Shown in pieces: positions 1-12,418 of a stretch of DNA of 64,000 bases (position 1 is its first letter; each line of letters begins with the position of its first letter). A model generated the notes under the pieces. The model was given only the letters and a program-made list of their open reading frames with translations, searched no databases and was not told the DNA's origin. The DNA is from Leishmania donovani (Eukaryota; Euglenozoa; Kinetoplastea; Trypanosomatida; Trypanosomatidae): NCBI RefSeq assembly GCF_000227135.1, contig NC_018249.1, forward strand, positions 217,673 to 281,672, read 5' to 3'. A program made the translations under genes and the position numbers.

Positions 1-347
1 GCAACACACATAACGACAAACAAGCGCGACAACTGCACCCCTCCCCCTCCCCCGTCTCTGTGAGTGAGCGCACGCATGTGTGGCCGTGTTCCCTTCTCTT
101 CTGCATTCTGTTTCGTCTGTCTTCCTCGTCTTCCCTCCCCCCCCCACACACACCCTCGTTTGACTGGTAATACGCACTGGTGTTGTGCAGCCTGCGACCT
201 CTGCCCGCTCTCTTCCCCTGCTGTTTCCTTCTCTCCGTCCTGGGACGAAGTGGCGCTTCGCAGTGATCGGTGCACCACGGGGGAGGGTGGAGAGGGACAG
301 ACGAAAAACAAAGGGGCGAGAGAGAAAGTGCGCGTGTGAATGTGCGT
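1..347. other. Intergenic tract downstream of RPT5
   Basis: This is the predicted 3' flank of the proteasome ATPase gene, since transcription runs right to left. It has pyrimidine-rich and CA-rich stretches. I see no convincing coding sequence, RNA gene or repeat in it. Confidence 0.6.
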
Positions 348-1682
348 TCATGCATAGTAGTTGAGGTTCGTCTTCTTGCGCGCCTGCACCGCGGCCACGC
401 CCTCAACGAAGTCCTCGTGTGCCACATACGTGCGATCGTGGCGCAGGGCCAGCATGCCAGCCTCGACGCACACAGCCTTGAGCTGCGCGCCGTTCATGTC
501 ATCTGTGCATCGTGCAAGCTCCTTGAAATTCACGTCCTTGTCGAGATTCATGCGGCGCGAGTGGATCTCCAAAATGCTGGCGCGCGCCTCCTCGTCCGGC
601 ATTGGGAACTCCACCTTGCGGTCTAGGCGGCCACTGCGCAGCAGCGCCGGGTCAAGTACGTCAATGCGATTGGTAGCGGCGATCACCTTCACATCGTCGC
701 TGCTGCCAAAGCCATCCAGCTGGGAGAGTAGCTCTAGCATGGTGCGCTGCACCTCGCGGCTGCCGTGCTTGCCCTCGTCCGAGCGCTTCGAGCCGACGGC
801 GTCGAGCTCGTCGATGAAAATAATGGAAGGCGCTTTCTTCTTCGCAAGAGCAAACGCGTCGCGCACAATGCGGGCACCGTCGCCGATGAACATCTGCACC
901 AGCTGCGGCCCGGCAAGGCGCAGGATACATGCGTCCGTCGCTGCCGCACAGGCACGCGCCAGCATCGTCTTTCCCGTACCGGGCGACCCGTACAGCAGTA
1001 CCCCCTTTGGGGGCTGGATGCCAATCTTCTCGAACTGCTCCTTGTGCGTGATGGGCATCACGACAGCTTCAATCAGCTCGTTGATTTGCTTATCCAGTCC
1101 ACCGACATCTGTGTACTTCTCCTTCGGCTTTTCGTCGATCTCCATCGCCTTGACACGGCTGTCGTAGTCCGGCGGCAGCGTGTCGAGCACTAGGAATGTG
1201 TCCTTGTTCACGCCTACAAGATCCTCCGGCGACAGCCGCTCCGCGTCAACGAGGCCGGCGACCGGCAGGAACACGGTGTACCGATTCGTCGTCTTTACCA
1301 CGGCGCTTTTCTGCTTCCGCTCCGGCTTCTTGCGGCCGACGGCCAGCTCCTCTGCCTCGTCCTCGTCGTCGCTCAAGTCAAGCACTTCGGCAATGCTCGC
1401 GACGAGGTAAGGCAGGCGGTTGTTCTCCTTGACACGCTTTTTGCCCATCTCCACGTCCCGCTTGAGGGAGATCAACTCCTGCTTCGAGCGGTTCTCGAAG
1501 CTACGGAGTGTCTGCGTCTCCTGGTGCAGGTTGCGCGCGCGTGTGCGCAGCTGGTCGTTCGTGAGGGTGTCAAGCTCATTCAGCTCCGCCTCGGTGATGT
1601 TCTGCAGCTTGCGCTTGTCGGCGGCCTCTTCCTGCGCTTGCGCGTAGGCGCGCGCCTCCGCTACCTCCTTCGCGGACGGCAT
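348..1682 (-). CDS. RPT5: 26S proteasome regulatory ATPase subunit Rpt5
   Basis: This 444-residue AAA ATPase belongs to the base of the 19S regulatory particle, which unfolds ubiquitylated substrates and opens the 20S gate. An N-terminal coiled-coil-like region covers about residues 15-90. An acidic patch (SDDEDEAEE, 104-112) precedes the OB-fold region. Walker A is GSPGTGKT (232-239) and Walker B is IIFIDE (287-292). The second region of homology includes ATNR and the arginine-finger stretch RSGRLDR (349-355). The C-terminus ends NYYA; the YYA tail is the HbYX-like motif typical of Rpt5, which docks into 20S alpha-ring pockets. That tail separates Rpt5 from the other five Rpt subunits. Length matches the family. 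The ATG at 1680-1682 is the first in frame after a good spliced-leader acceptor. The gene looks intact. Confidence 0.95.
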   Translation of the reverse strand: MPSAKEVAEARAYAQAQEEAADKRKLQNITEAELNELDTLTNDQLRTRARNLHQETQTLRSFENRSKQELISLKRDVEMGKKRVKENNRLPYLVASIAEVLDLSDDEDEAEELAVGRKKPERKQKSAVVKTTNRYTVFLPVAGLVDAERLSPEDLVGVNKDTFLVLDTLPPDYDSRVKAMEIDEKPKEKYTDVGGLDKQINELIEAVVMPITHKEQFEKIGIQPPKGVLLYGSPGTGKTMLARACAAATDACILRLAGPQLVQMFIGDGARIVRDAFALAKKKAPSIIFIDELDAVGSKRSDEGKHGSREVQRTMLELLSQLDGFGSSDDVKVIAATNRIDVLDPALLRSGRLDRKVEFPMPDEEARASILEIHSRRMNLDKDVNFKELARCTDDMNGAQLKAVCVEAGMLALRHDRTYVAHEDFVEGVAAVQARKKTNLNYYA

Positions 1683-3788
1683 GACTTGTTCCTAAACGAC
1701 AGAAATGCCGTGTAACGAGGCAAGTTGCTCGTGCAGCCGTGCACACACACACACACTCTTTTCCTCACGCGAATCTCGGACAAGTCCGTCGAGGGACTCG
1801 AGTCGTCTTCCGTGCTCACGTGTGCGAGGAGAGCGTGAGCAGATTGGGAACACAGAATGGGCCGAGAACCCAACACACTCGTCAGCGCAAACAAAAATGC
1901 GCAGCGCGGCAAGTAGCAGTGTGTGTATATAGGCGCCGCCGTGATGATACCTGCAAGGGGGAGGGGGAGGGGGGAGCCGATGCGTCGTCGAAATGAATAG
2001 ATACAATGAGCGGAGTGTGTGGGGTGCACGTACTTGCTCCTTTTCCTTCTCTGCTTGCTCTGCGCTTGTCCTTCCCGTTTTCGAAAGAAAAATAAATCAC
2101 AGCGAAGCGGGCCCGTTGTGCGCAGCGGCTGTGGTGGTGGTGCGTGGTGCGTGGTGCGTGTTGGTTGCTGTTGATTGCTGGTGGTGGTGTGCGTTTCAGG
2201 TAGGGGGACGGAGGGGAAGGAGAGCGAAACGTCGAGCGGCAACGCGTGGCGCCCAAAGACCCACACCGGAGGGAGAGGGGGGGAGTGTGAGCGAGGATTC
2301 GGGAAAGGAGAGGCCACCGCAGCCGCAGCAGCGAAGGCGCGCGAGTATGTCGGCAGATGTGAAGCGTGAAGGGAAGCAGGGAAAGGGGGAGCGGAGAGGA
2401 GACACGGCGCATTGTTTAGACAGCGTAAAGCAGACGGGTGAGAGAGAAAGAGCGAGAGGGGCACCCAATGCACGCAGCGCTTGCGGTCGCGGTGTTTGCA
2501 GCCGCTTCCTGGAAAACGAAAGGTGTTCGCCGAGGCACGAAACGCTGCACTGCGTGCTTTGATTGGCGGACCCTCGTGCGGTCGGCATACTCGGACATCT
2601 GCCCCGGATGGCCACCGACATAACCGACACATCGGAAGGCATGAAAAGCGCCATTAGAGACGACGGTGAAACGGTTTTGAAACGCCCGTAATCAGAAACG
2701 CAACGAACGACGCAACGCGAAAAGTGCGAGGGAGAAATGTGGCACGGCCACCACCACCGCACCCCGCCCCACCTTACAAAGCCCTGTGAAGAAGAACGCC
2801 GGAGGAGGAGGGGGGGAGATGGGCACACTGCACAGAGAAGAGGTGGTGCAGGAAAGAGAAGGGAACTCGGGTAAGAGGTGGTGTAAGCGCGCTCTGCCTC
2901 TATCCCCTCCTTTCCCGGACACGCATGGAGCGGCCGCCCATTTTTTCCTTGCCGTTTTCGTCGTCTCTTCGCCTGCGCATGCCGCTGTGCATCGCACCAG
3001 CAGAGTGCACGCATGCGTACACATACAGACAAAGAAAAGGGGAATGGTGAGGTGAAAAGATGACGGTGCTTCGTCTGCGCGCCTGTACACGGACCACCCC
3101 CGGTATCGCGCAGGCCGTCCCCACTCACGCAGGCACAGAACACACGCACATAGATACGCCGACGTGGACAGCAGAAAAAGACAGAGACACACAACGAAGA
3201 ACCGACGGCTGTTGTTTGGTGCTTCTCTGCTCCCTATTCCTTGTCGCGAAAGCCAACAAGGAGCGCCGGAGACGAGGAGGAGGAGGGGATGAGCCGCACA
3301 GGTCGAAGTGAAAGGTGGGAGTGGGCCAACTACCGATAAGGGCAAACGACAAGGGGGTGCGCGCACATCGACATCACTGCACGCACACCTATGCTGTCCC
3401 GTTGAGGTGGCACGCACGCTTTAAAGTGGGGCGAGCGTACGCCCTCGCTCGCTTACATGGTCATGCACTTCGCGAGGATCGCGTGTCGCTGCGACCTTCG
3501 AGAGACGGGGAACGAGGACGGGTTTTCTGAGGTGGCGTGCCGGCCGAGTTGTGGCGTGCCCCGCCTTCCCCGGAGTTCGATGTTGCCGCCTTCGTCAGCA
3601 CTGGCATAGTATTTTACGCAGGTGGCAGCGGCGAGCTCTTTCTGCCTGATCGACAGGCCAGGCCAGCGCGGTAGCCGAGAAGGAAGTAGTCCGCCCACGA
3701 TAGCTGTATTCAGGATGAGAACCGCCGCAGACGCTAGCGTCCTGTATGCAAAATGAGCCGGGTTGTGTCGCGAAGAGCAGCGTTCTCT
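1683..3788. other. Intergenic region between the 1145-residue protein gene and RPT5
   Basis: About 2.1 kb that should hold the 3' UTR of the upstream gene, the polyadenylation zone and the RPT5 5' UTR. It contains CA-rich and polypyrimidine stretches on the transcript strand. Open frames in it have the composition of simple sequence and no recognisable domain. A minus-strand frame at 3453-3698 is less repetitive than the rest, but I cannot support it as a gene. Confidence 0.55.
1951..1952 (-). promoter_or_regulatory. Predicted spliced-leader acceptor AG for RPT5
   Basis: Read on the minus strand, a nearly pure C/T run (about 1955-1976) is followed by TTGCAG ending at 1951. This is the pattern of a trypanosomatid trans-splice acceptor. 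It would give a 5' UTR of about 270 bases. Confidence 0.5.
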
Positions 3789-6700
3789 TCACCGCTCTAC
3801 CGGAGATGCGTGCCGGCGCCAGTGCGACGACTTACGCCTATTCCGAGGTGGCTGCACTTCCTCGGCGCTTACAATGGAGGCTGGTTCTGAGCGGCGGCGG
3901 CTGTTGTCTACAGAGCCGACCTCGCGCGGGTCTTCGATAATAGGGGGCCCAGATGCAGCCTGCCCCAAGTTCGCGGGGGACGACTGAGTCTCCGCGGAGA
4001 GGTTCGCGCGTGCTTCCAAAGTCACAAATCCGCCAGTACCCCCTCCGTTGGAGCTGCTTACGTCCGTGCCTACCGTAAGCAGCTCATAGTCGTCCTTTAA
4101 GGTGGCAAGCGTGCTGCCTTGAGCGCCTGCCATCTCCCTCCACGCGAGAGCCGTAGATGCAGCGGAGGTGCTGGCCGCCGCTGCAGAGGAAGACGCGGAT
4201 GAGGAAGGAATCAAGATGTGGGGACCCATCCGGCCACCGTTCCGTTGCTGCCGCTGTTGGCCTGGCCACTGAAACGACGGAATCGTAGGATGGTTCTGGC
4301 GACTGCCACCGCTGATGCTGCTCAGACGGCGTTGATCGGCGTCCGTCATGTGCCCTTCCGCGCCAGCCGGGCTTGACATGTTCGGCAGCGGGGACACCAG
4401 CACGGCATCACTCGCGTTGTCCTCGTCGCCCAGGGAACCAGTGATAATTAGGTTGGTATGGAAGCTGTTGAAGTACTCGCCGGGGCGGCTCAAGGTGTGG
4501 GAAGGCGCCGCACGCGGGCCGGCCGCTGTGGTGGCAACAGAAGGCTCGCCGCTCACACTCGACGGTGGCGCGGCCGCCGCAGGGGTGCTGCTACCAGCCA
4601 CTTTGCCCGTCGTGACGGCCAGCATGCTGTACGTCGGGGGAGACAGAAGCGAAGCGGTCGGCGGCGACTGTGGGCGACCAAATTCAGTCGTCACAGCCGC
4701 CATCGTCGCTAGCAGATGCGGCGGGGTGCTCGGCACCGGTTCACACTGCGGCGCAGCCAGAGTGGCGCCGCTGGATGGTGTCTTGTCACCGTTGACGGGG
4801 GCAAACGGGCCGGTTTCCTCGACAAACGTCACGGCCGTGTGCGGGCTCTCGCCGCGGCGGGGTCTGACCTTGTCGGTCCATCTACGCGTCGGTTTCGTAG
4901 AAGAAGCCTTCATGGAGATGGGCAGCGCAGCCTTCTTGCTGGTCGTGTGCGAGGACACGCTGTCGGTGACCTTCACCGATTTGTTCGCTGCAACCGCGCC
5001 GCCGTCGCCGCCTGGCGCACCGAACGCTGCGACAGACTCGAGGTACGCTCTAAGAGGACTTTCAATGGCCCACGCCAGGAGGCCGTAATCGTCCCAGTCT
5101 ATCACGACAGCGTTGTGTCCAGCACGGTCGCCGCCGCCGGCATCAGCGGTGCAGTTCGTTACAGAATCCGTGGCACCGAAGCCAGTGCCGCCAGGCGCCT
5201 CGAGGGAAGAAGCCGTCGAATCTGTGCAGCGGCGATCAGATACAGCTTGTGCCTGATTGCTCGCAGTTGCACCCGCAACCGGCGCGGTGGCGGCCCCGTG
5301 TCCGCGTGCTGTGATGCGACTTCGAAAGTTGAACCGTTTGGTGTTCGGCTTCGCACTTGAATGGGGCGTCGGTACCGAAGATGGTGCACTGGAGAGCTGC
5401 TTCGCCTTTATCCATACCATGCTCGGGTAGAGGCCGCCTTCGTTGTCACGGATGTCGCCCTCCGTGACGTCCCTCCCGAGCAAGATGTCAGGCCTCGGGT
5501 TGGCAGACCCGAGAAAGCGAGTGCCCTGTTCCTGTAGCCGTGAGTCCTTGCCGCCGTCCCGCGTATCACCCCGGCATTTTGCATCGCCGACGCCGCTGTT
5601 GCTCGCCGGCGTGCTCTTGGCCGTGGCCACCGACGGCATCATAGGACTCATATCTCTCCTGGGTAGGAGTACGTACTCCGCCAACGCTGCATGGTCGCCG
5701 CTGAGCTGTGTGCTCGTCTTCTCTGGTGGTGAAGAATTCCACGAAACCGGCAGCGTCGGCCTTCGCCGCGTATCTCGGTTGTTGTTGTTATTGCCGTTGT
5801 GAGTGGCGCCTTGATGTTGGTGCTGCGACTCCGTCGTGACTTTGCTTGCCTGAAACGCATCCATGGGGTGCATGGGAGGCGCGTCACTAGACACCAGCAC
5901 AACCGCATTCGGCGAGCGTGACGCGGTCGGGTGGGTGTGCGTCTCGTACAGCGCCTCGTCCACCGTCGTGAAGAAGGAGCCCTGGTGGCGGTTGCTGAAC
6001 GGGCCACGCTGCAGTCCACCGCCGCCGCTGGCTGTCGTAATTGTGTGGCTGCTCGAGTCTCGGTGCGTCCCTGCAGCAGCCGAGTTCGTCGCATCAGTCC
6101 TTCTTTCGCGGCTGCAGGACGCCGCCACGCGCGCGCCGCCGTTCGCAGCGCCAGCCGAGGCGCCGCTGAGCGTCATGGACGGCGCTGCCACATCATCCCG
6201 ACAGGACGCAGATGCGCTGTCGTGGTGGAAGCCGGCCATGTCGTACGAGCCATCGTCCTCGTGGAAGAAGGTGTGAAAGATTGATGGAGCTGCCTCGGCA
6301 GCCGTCATAAGCCCGGTCCGCCCGACGACAGGGGTGGCGAGTAGCGAGGGGTTCTGTTGCGGCACCCTGACAAAGACGGACGGGCCGACCTCGATGCCGT
6401 AGGAGGGGGCCGATGGCTGCTGCGGACACCCTCCGCCGCCCAGCAGTCCCCCTACCTGTGTGGAGCCGTGGGAGAACGGCCCCATCGACGCCCTCTGCTG
6501 CTCGTAGTACGAGCTGCTGTCGGTGGAACCACCGCTCGTCCTGGTGCGGTCAGTGTCGCTGCTGCTGTTGCTGCTGCCCGTTGCCGCGCTGCTTGATTCG
6601 TCGTCGTCGCCGTCGCCGCCGCTGCAGCCGAGGTGATGCGTGGACGACACAAACAAGCTTCCGACATCGAACGGGAAGCAACTGCGCCCCCGCACCGAAA

Positions 6701-7226
6701 CAAACGACCCTATGCTCAGCTGCGGGGGCGAGTCACTGTGGTTCCCGTTGTGGCCGTCGACCGGCCAGCATTCGCGCGGGCCAACGTTGAGAGTCGTGTG
6801 CTGCTTCCTAGCCGCGTCGCAGCTGCACGGGGTGACGCTGTCACCCGTGTCACCACCGCCGTTCGCTTTCCGATTCACACAAGAACGGCGATTGCCTTCA
6901 TTAGCGTTGCGGCTGTCGCTGACCCGCGCGGCCTCGTAACTGCAGGGGTAGTTACATCCAGCCGACGGTGGCGCCATCTGATGCGCAAAGAGCGGCGACG
7001 CGCCACGAGCCATCGGAGGCAGGTGCATTGCCGGACTGAGCGTTGGGGGGTTGTCAGCGATGCGCGCGGCAGGCGCGCGGGCTTCCGCCTCTACGCTCGA
7101 CGGCGTTCGCATCAGGTTGATGTCTTCATCCTCGTCACTCCACTCCGGCGACTCGAGAATGGGAACTTCAGGAAGAACAAAATCGCTGCCGCGCCGGGGC
7201 CGCGGTTGCTGCACGGGTTGCGTCAT
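3789..7226 (-). CDS. Hypothetical low-complexity protein (1145 aa)
   Basis: I do not recognise this protein. It is a long, largely disordered polypeptide rich in Ser, Thr, Ala, Gly and Pro, with acidic clusters near the N-terminus (SDEDED) and poly-Ser, poly-Asn and poly-Ala runs. One short ordered-looking stretch about two thirds along contains VVIDWDDYGLLAW. The C-terminus is basic and Ser-rich (NRRKSSHWRRH), with possible basophilic kinase sites. There is no signal peptide and no membrane span. The reading frame continues upstream to 7268 but only through non-ATG codons; the first ATG is at 7224-7226, so I start there. A candidate spliced-leader acceptor lies near 7538-7539, below a long polypyrimidine run on the transcript strand. 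The long uninterrupted frame with GC-rich third positions supports a real gene. Confidence 0.75.
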   Translation of the reverse strand: MTQPVQQPRPRRGSDFVLPEVPILESPEWSDEDEDINLMRTPSSVEAEARAPAARIADNPPTLSPAMHLPPMARGASPLFAHQMAPPSAGCNYPCSYEAARVSDSRNANEGNRRSCVNRKANGGGDTGDSVTPCSCDAARKQHTTLNVGPRECWPVDGHNGNHSDSPPQLSIGSFVSVRGRSCFPFDVGSLFVSSTHHLGCSGGDGDDDESSSAATGSSNSSSDTDRTRTSGGSTDSSSYYEQQRASMGPFSHGSTQVGGLLGGGGCPQQPSAPSYGIEVGPSVFVRVPQQNPSLLATPVVGRTGLMTAAEAAPSIFHTFFHEDDGSYDMAGFHHDSASASCRDDVAAPSMTLSGASAGAANGGARVAASCSRERRTDATNSAAAGTHRDSSSHTITTASGGGGLQRGPFSNRHQGSFFTTVDEALYETHTHPTASRSPNAVVLVSSDAPPMHPMDAFQASKVTTESQHQHQGATHNGNNNNNRDTRRRPTLPVSWNSSPPEKTSTQLSGDHAALAEYVLLPRRDMSPMMPSVATAKSTPASNSGVGDAKCRGDTRDGGKDSRLQEQGTRFLGSANPRPDILLGRDVTEGDIRDNEGGLYPSMVWIKAKQLSSAPSSVPTPHSSAKPNTKRFNFRSRITARGHGAATAPVAGATASNQAQAVSDRRCTDSTASSLEAPGGTGFGATDSVTNCTADAGGGDRAGHNAVVIDWDDYGLLAWAIESPLRAYLESVAAFGAPGGDGGAVAANKSVKVTDSVSSHTTSKKAALPISMKASSTKPTRRWTDKVRPRRGESPHTAVTFVEETGPFAPVNGDKTPSSGATLAAPQCEPVPSTPPHLLATMAAVTTEFGRPQSPPTASLLSPPTYSMLAVTTGKVAGSSTPAAAAPPSSVSGEPSVATTAAGPRAAPSHTLSRPGEYFNSFHTNLIITGSLGDEDNASDAVLVSPLPNMSSPAGAEGHMTDADQRRLSSISGGSRQNHPTIPSFQWPGQQRQQRNGGRMGPHILIPSSSASSSAAAASTSAASTALAWREMAGAQGSTLATLKDDYELLTVGTDVSSSNGGGTGGFVTLEARANLSAETQSSPANLGQAASGPPIIEDPREVGSVDNSRRRSEPASIVSAEEVQPPRNRRKSSHWRRHASPVER

Positions 7227-7728
7227 GATGGAGCTTTTCCCTTTCCCTCGATGGAGCGCTGGGTGCACAGATGCAGCGGGGCCCTTCTGCTTTGTGTCCG
7301 GTTGAGCTCACCGACGCTCGCCCAGGCCCCCCCTCCTCCTCCCCGGCGTGGCACACTCGTACAACGGTGAAGGGCAACCGACGGCAGACCGAGAAAGAAG
7401 TAATCAGCACCACATCAATAGAGCTGACGTGATGGAAAAGAACAGCGCACCGGTTGAAGGTGAGGGGCCGCAGCCGCTTGTGACAGAGAACCGACACACA
7501 CACGCACACACACAAAGACGAATTCTGCGGAAGGCAACTGGGTGCGCAACAACAACGCCAACGACGGAAAGGGCGGAAGGGGACGAAGGAAGGCAAGGAG
7601 GAGGGCGAGCAACACAAAAGGGAGAGGAAGAGGGAGAGGGGGGGGGGGGCAAAGCAATACAGTGAATGAGGAAGGGAGAGGTCGAACCGTCGGTATCGTC
7701 GAGACAACCAAAATATATTATGCGTGCG

Positions 7729-7730
<2 letters not shown>

Positions 7731-7767
<37 letters not shown>
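7731..7767. repeat. (TG)n microsatellite
   Basis: A dinucleotide TG run visible directly in the sequence, in the intergenic region upstream of the 1145-residue protein gene. Confidence 0.9.
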
Positions 7768-7768
<1 letters not shown>

Positions 7769-9669
7769 GAGCATCAAATCGCAAACGCCAAGAAGACAAA
7801 AAAATAGACGAAGAAACCGACCAACAACGCACCAGCACCGGCACCAGCAACGTTCCTCTTCGCGATCTCCTACTTGCCAAGAACGCACTTGTAACGTATC
7901 TATCACTTCAGTACGCGTGTACGTCGTTGCGCGTTGGTCGCACGTCCGAGTAGGGTTTTCGAGGAGGCCGAGCAGAAAAAAATCAAACACTGGAGAAGGA
8001 GCGTGTTTAGGTGCACGTTATGCGGGCGCAGAGGCGTCGGTGTCGCTACGCCAACAAACAAGACGAGAGGTGCTTCGCAAGAAACCTACAAAACAAAAAC
8101 GAATGGCAAGTGTTCGACAGCGGAGACCAATGAAAGTGGAGGAAGTTCGTGAAGTGGTGTCGGGTGGATTCTCTGACGTGTGCACCAACTAGACGCTCTC
8201 CCTTCGCTCCTTTTGTGTTAGCCTGCTGTAGTGGTGGTAGTCGCTTTCTGCCTGCTCTCTGTTCTGGCTGCTGCTGCAGTAGTGGTGGTGGTTCTCGCTT
8301 GTTTGCGCTCCTTGCCGCGTGCAAAGAGTGAGAACGACCGCGTCCGCTGCGGCAAAGACAGCCACGGCCACAGCTGCGAACGAGCAACGGTAGTAGGCAC
8401 ACAAGGAGTCCAAGCTCGCCGAAAAAAAAAAAGGAATTCGCTTCCTGAAGCGGTGCGGGCGTGGTGTAGGCGTGCTGTTTCTTTCGCTGTGTCCTTCTCT
8501 TCGTGCACTCCCCCGTCTTTTCGTTGTTGTGCCTGCTCCGTAGTTAATCCAAGGCTCTGGAGACGTGCACGTATGTGTGCGTGCGCTTTTCGGTGTATAG
8601 CCGCCTGAAAGGTCCTCTTCTCACGCGTCTTTCCGTTTGCTGCGGTGATATGCTCGGTATCCCTATCCCAGCACCCTTCCTCTTTCGTGTGGACAGCTCC
8701 TCGGCCTCTTCGCATGGAAGAGGCTGTAGCGTTGGCTTGAATAGGATTAAGAGTCTGAAAGAAGTCAAGCCCGTGTAGCTCGCTCTCGCCCGCTATCTGT
8801 GAGTCTGTGTGTCTGTGTAGGACACGAAAAGCGCACGAGGGCTACAAGGGTTCGATGGAGAGAGCAGGGGGGCGAGGTGTCACGGAGAATCAACAACAGC
8901 ACCGATGGGCAACGGTACGCACAAAAGAAGAGTACGCTGCTCGTCGGTCAGAGAGCACACGCACAGGAGAGGTGGTGATAGTGGGGTGGTGGCGGGAGGG
9001 GGAGCAAAGGGGTGAGAGGAGAACCTATACGAGCAGAGGATGAGACGGAGAGAACGACACACACGAAAAGAAAAAAAAACGACTAAACAAAAGGGGTGGG
9101 GGGAGGAGAAGGGAAAGAGCAAACCAACAAAGGGAAGTCGCCCCAAGATACGGAAGCAAGACACAAGATACAAGAGCGCATACAACAAAATACACACATA
9201 GACAGGCGAGGAGGGAGGGAGGGCGACGCTGCAGCGAAGTGTGAAAGAGGGAAGGCAGAAGCAGGCAAACTCTTCCCCCACCTCCCCCTGGAGGGAAAAA
9301 AAAAAAAGAAAAAAGAGTGCGACCGTTTGTGGAGGGGCACGTGCACAAAGTGCCGAAATGAAGGGCACGCAACCAAATGAGGAGCGGAAGGGACGCCGGA
9401 ACAAAAAAAACGGAGAGAGGGAGGCGTATCCCACGGGGAGGGGCGTCAATGAAGGAGGGGGGAGGATGAGAGGCGTGACAGAGAAGTGTCAAACATAAGA
9501 AAGGCCGAAAGCATAACGTCACCAAAACAAAAAGGGCAGCAGCAGACAAGAGAGGGGAAGGGGCAAGGGGGAGGAGGGCGAGGGGTTCTGTCGCGTGGGT
9601 AGGGAAGCACACAACGAGCCTACCAAGAGCGACGGTACACAAAGAATAAGACCACAGCACACACGCGCA

Positions 9670-9697
9670 CACACACATGTATATATGTGTGTGTGAC
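9670..9697. repeat. CA / GT inverted repeat
   Basis: A run of CA is followed by a short TATA core and a run of GT. The two arms can pair into a hairpin. It lies in simple-sequence intergenic DNA and no function is claimed. Confidence 0.6.
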
Positions 9698-12418
9698 CTA
9701 AGGAATCCGCCCACGACGTATCGGCAAACGTCAGAATAACCGGCAGCCACTACTCGAACAGCCGTCACCAATCCAGCGACACAGTGCAGCGCACGAACAA
9801 CAACAGCCAGCGAAGATAAGAAGAATAACAGGAGGAGAGAAAGAGGAAAGAGAAGTTAGAGCAACAAAAAAAAAACGAACGACGCGAATGCAGACGGCGA
9901 AGTATATATATATATAACTATGTATTATATATGTGTATGTGGCGCCGTTCCTTTTTCCTTTTATGCTTGGCCGATATGCGGAACCGAACAAGTACGCCGA
10001 CAGAGAGAGACACCGAAGAGGAGGTGCGTCAAGGAAGCGAACTCGCACAAGGGCGAGGGCGGGAGGGAGAGAAAAAGAGCCGAGCCGAGCCACAAATACA
10101 AAGCATGACACTTCAAAATGAAAACAGCAAAGAAAAAAAAGAAATCACAAGTGGCGGTGAGGGTCGGGGAGGGAAGGAAGTATGCTGCAACGGTGTGAGG
10201 GTGTACCGAAGCTTGTGAGTGTCCTTCTGTGCTTGTGTGATGACAAAACGAGAATCAGCATATACAGAATAAGGAAAGGCAAGTACAAACGACGATTATC
10301 AAGACACGTCAGTGAAGGCGGCCGAAAAGCCGCGTAGCCGCATGCAAGTGATGGGCGGTTCGCGAAAAACGGCGTAATGGGGAAAGAAGCATGCAAGCAT
10401 CGAGCGCACACACGCACACGTGCGCAGGTACAGACCGTACGGCGCAAAGAGAGAGAAGCGCTGAGCAAACAAAAAAAAATGACCGACAACGCACCGGGTG
10501 GCGCTGAGAGACGTGAAAGAGAGACACAGATGCGCTAGGGCAAACACGCGGCACTGTCCAGCAGCACAGCGTGCCCCTTGACGTTGAACGGTACGCGCCG
10601 CACCGCTGACGTTGCGAGAGACCCCCCTCCTCACCTATCAGTATTGCGCATACGCCGTCTGTGCGGTGTGTACGTGTCGACGCAGTCGACAGACAAGTGT
10701 GCCAGCTCTCTTCGCTTGCCGCTCACACAGATCCGCCTGCACAACTCACTCCCGCTGCCGCTAGCCCCGCCTGAGCAGTGCCTTGCAGTGTCAGCGTGTG
10801 CTGATGGGTATATGTTCGCGCGATTGATTTCCTTTCTGGGGAGAGGAAGGGTGCAGGGTCGATGCGGAGAGCTCCGCGGCAACAGAAACGGCAAACACAA
10901 TCTGAAGCAGCTGTCTGTGCAGGAAGACAAGGAAGCAGGGAGAAGGAGAGAGCGCTAGAAGACACCGTATGGGAGGAAGGTCCTAGACGCCGAGCGATGG
11001 AGACAGAAAGAGAGAGAGCAGGGAAGAAGGAAGAAGGAACAAGGAACCGAGTCGAAACAAATCCTTAGCGAAAACGAAGAGGGAGAAAGGGTGTCCGACG
11101 CGCACAAGTGCCGCGAACTACTGGAGAATAAAGAGCACACACGAAAAGGAGAGAACAAAAAGAACGAAAGAGGGTAGAATGACGGAAGGGGCGATGGGAG
11201 GTGAGAAGAGAAGAGGGGGCAGGTGCAACAACATGGACACATAGAATGGAAGTAAAGATGTGGACCTCAACGCCCTCGCGTCCGTATGCACATCTGTGGG
11301 TATGCTGCGGTATCCTGCGTCGTTTGAAAGGAGCAAGACGGAGAGGCAGCGCAAACGCGAGAGCGACAAGCGGGGTGGGGAGAGAGGGAGAGAGGGGGGC
11401 AGTTGGAGGGAAGAAGGTAATGCGAAAATCAACGCGTAACGCACACACAAGCACTCGAGAAGACGCGCGGATCAAGAGCACTAAGAAAAAAAAAAGGAAA
11501 GGCGAAGTATTTAACAAGTAAACTGATAACGATGAGAGCCACAGAGAACCACAGAGAGAGAGGCGCGCACGCACACACATGTACGGACGCACAGATGGCA
11601 CAGAAGGGGCGCGAGGAAAGAACCACTCGCAGCGGTGGTGTCGCGCAGCCGGAGATGCTTCTTTTCGTCCTTCTTTGCTCGTCGCGTCCGTACGTGTGTG
11701 CGTGACGGGTAAATTCTGATGGCCGTTTCTGTGCGCAGGGTGGAGCAATTTTACGCGAGTTGAAGGGCCGCGTTTGGTGTGTGTGTGGGGGGGGAGGGGG
11801 GAGGATGCGCTGGCGGCGACGCAGCAGAAGGATGGCAATCGAATGCGTCGAAAGCAGCAGATAAGAAGTGGACTAGAAAATAGGAGTCTGATGTCATCAA
11901 TGTGCATGCGCGGGTAGGTGCGTGCAAGAAAAAGTGAAGAAAAAGATGAGCGGGCAGTGGAAGGAACGGCACTTGTGAAAGGGTGGAGGCAACGCAGCTG
12001 CCATCGGGGTATACCGTGCTCGCTCCTTGACCCCCTCCTCAGCCCTGCACACACTGCTCGCTGAGAGCGAGCCAGAGGAGGTGATGGGCATGGGTTGCAT
12101 ACGGGAGTGGGTGGCGGGGCATACACAGAGAACAACGTGCTGCAGCCCGCGCCCTCCTCTCCTCTGAAGATTGCCAGAGACACCGAATGCCCGTAAGTTT
12201 CCATCATGTAAGAGTGCGGGTCTACCCTGTGCCGCTAGTAATCCGCGTAACTCCGTCGCGGATTGGCAGGAGGAGGGAGGGGAGGGGGCGAGTGGCAACG
12301 TGTGTATGTGCATGTGCGTGCCCCTTTTTTTTTTGCTTCGTCTTCACCTCTTCTCGGTCTTAACTGTGCAGTTCATGCGCTGTGACTCAGCGAGGCACGC
12401 GCATGTGGCTGGGGTTAT

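Larger units (their letters stand above)
7227..12418. other. Long intergenic region (5.2 kb)
   Basis: This holds the 3' flank of the 1785-residue protein gene and the 5' flank of the next. From about 8.8 to 11.6 kb the plus strand is strongly purine-rich, so the transcript would be pyrimidine-rich. Microsatellites include (TG)n at 7731-7767 and a CA/TATA/GT inverted repeat near 9670-9697. I found no supportable gene; the open frames are translations of simple sequence. Confidence 0.55.

Noticed and set aside
1661..2632. 323-codon minus-strand open frame upstream of RPT5
   Set aside because: Composition is Ser/Pro/Arg/Thr simple sequence from polypyrimidine DNA. It overlaps the RPT5 start region and the predicted splice acceptor, and no domain is visible.
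3453..3698. 81-codon minus-strand frame after the 1145-residue protein gene
   Set aside because: Less repetitive than its surroundings, but there is no recognisable domain and no good acceptor, and it sits in the expected 3' UTR. Not enough to call a gene.
7731..7767. TG repeat considered as a CRISPR-like or telomere-like array
   Set aside because: It is a simple dinucleotide run without spacers or hexamer units, and the context is a eukaryotic intergenic region.
11065..12207. 380-codon minus-strand open frame
   Set aside because: Low-complexity Ser/Leu/Pro/Phe content reflects a pyrimidine-rich transcript; there is no ordered core and no family resemblance.
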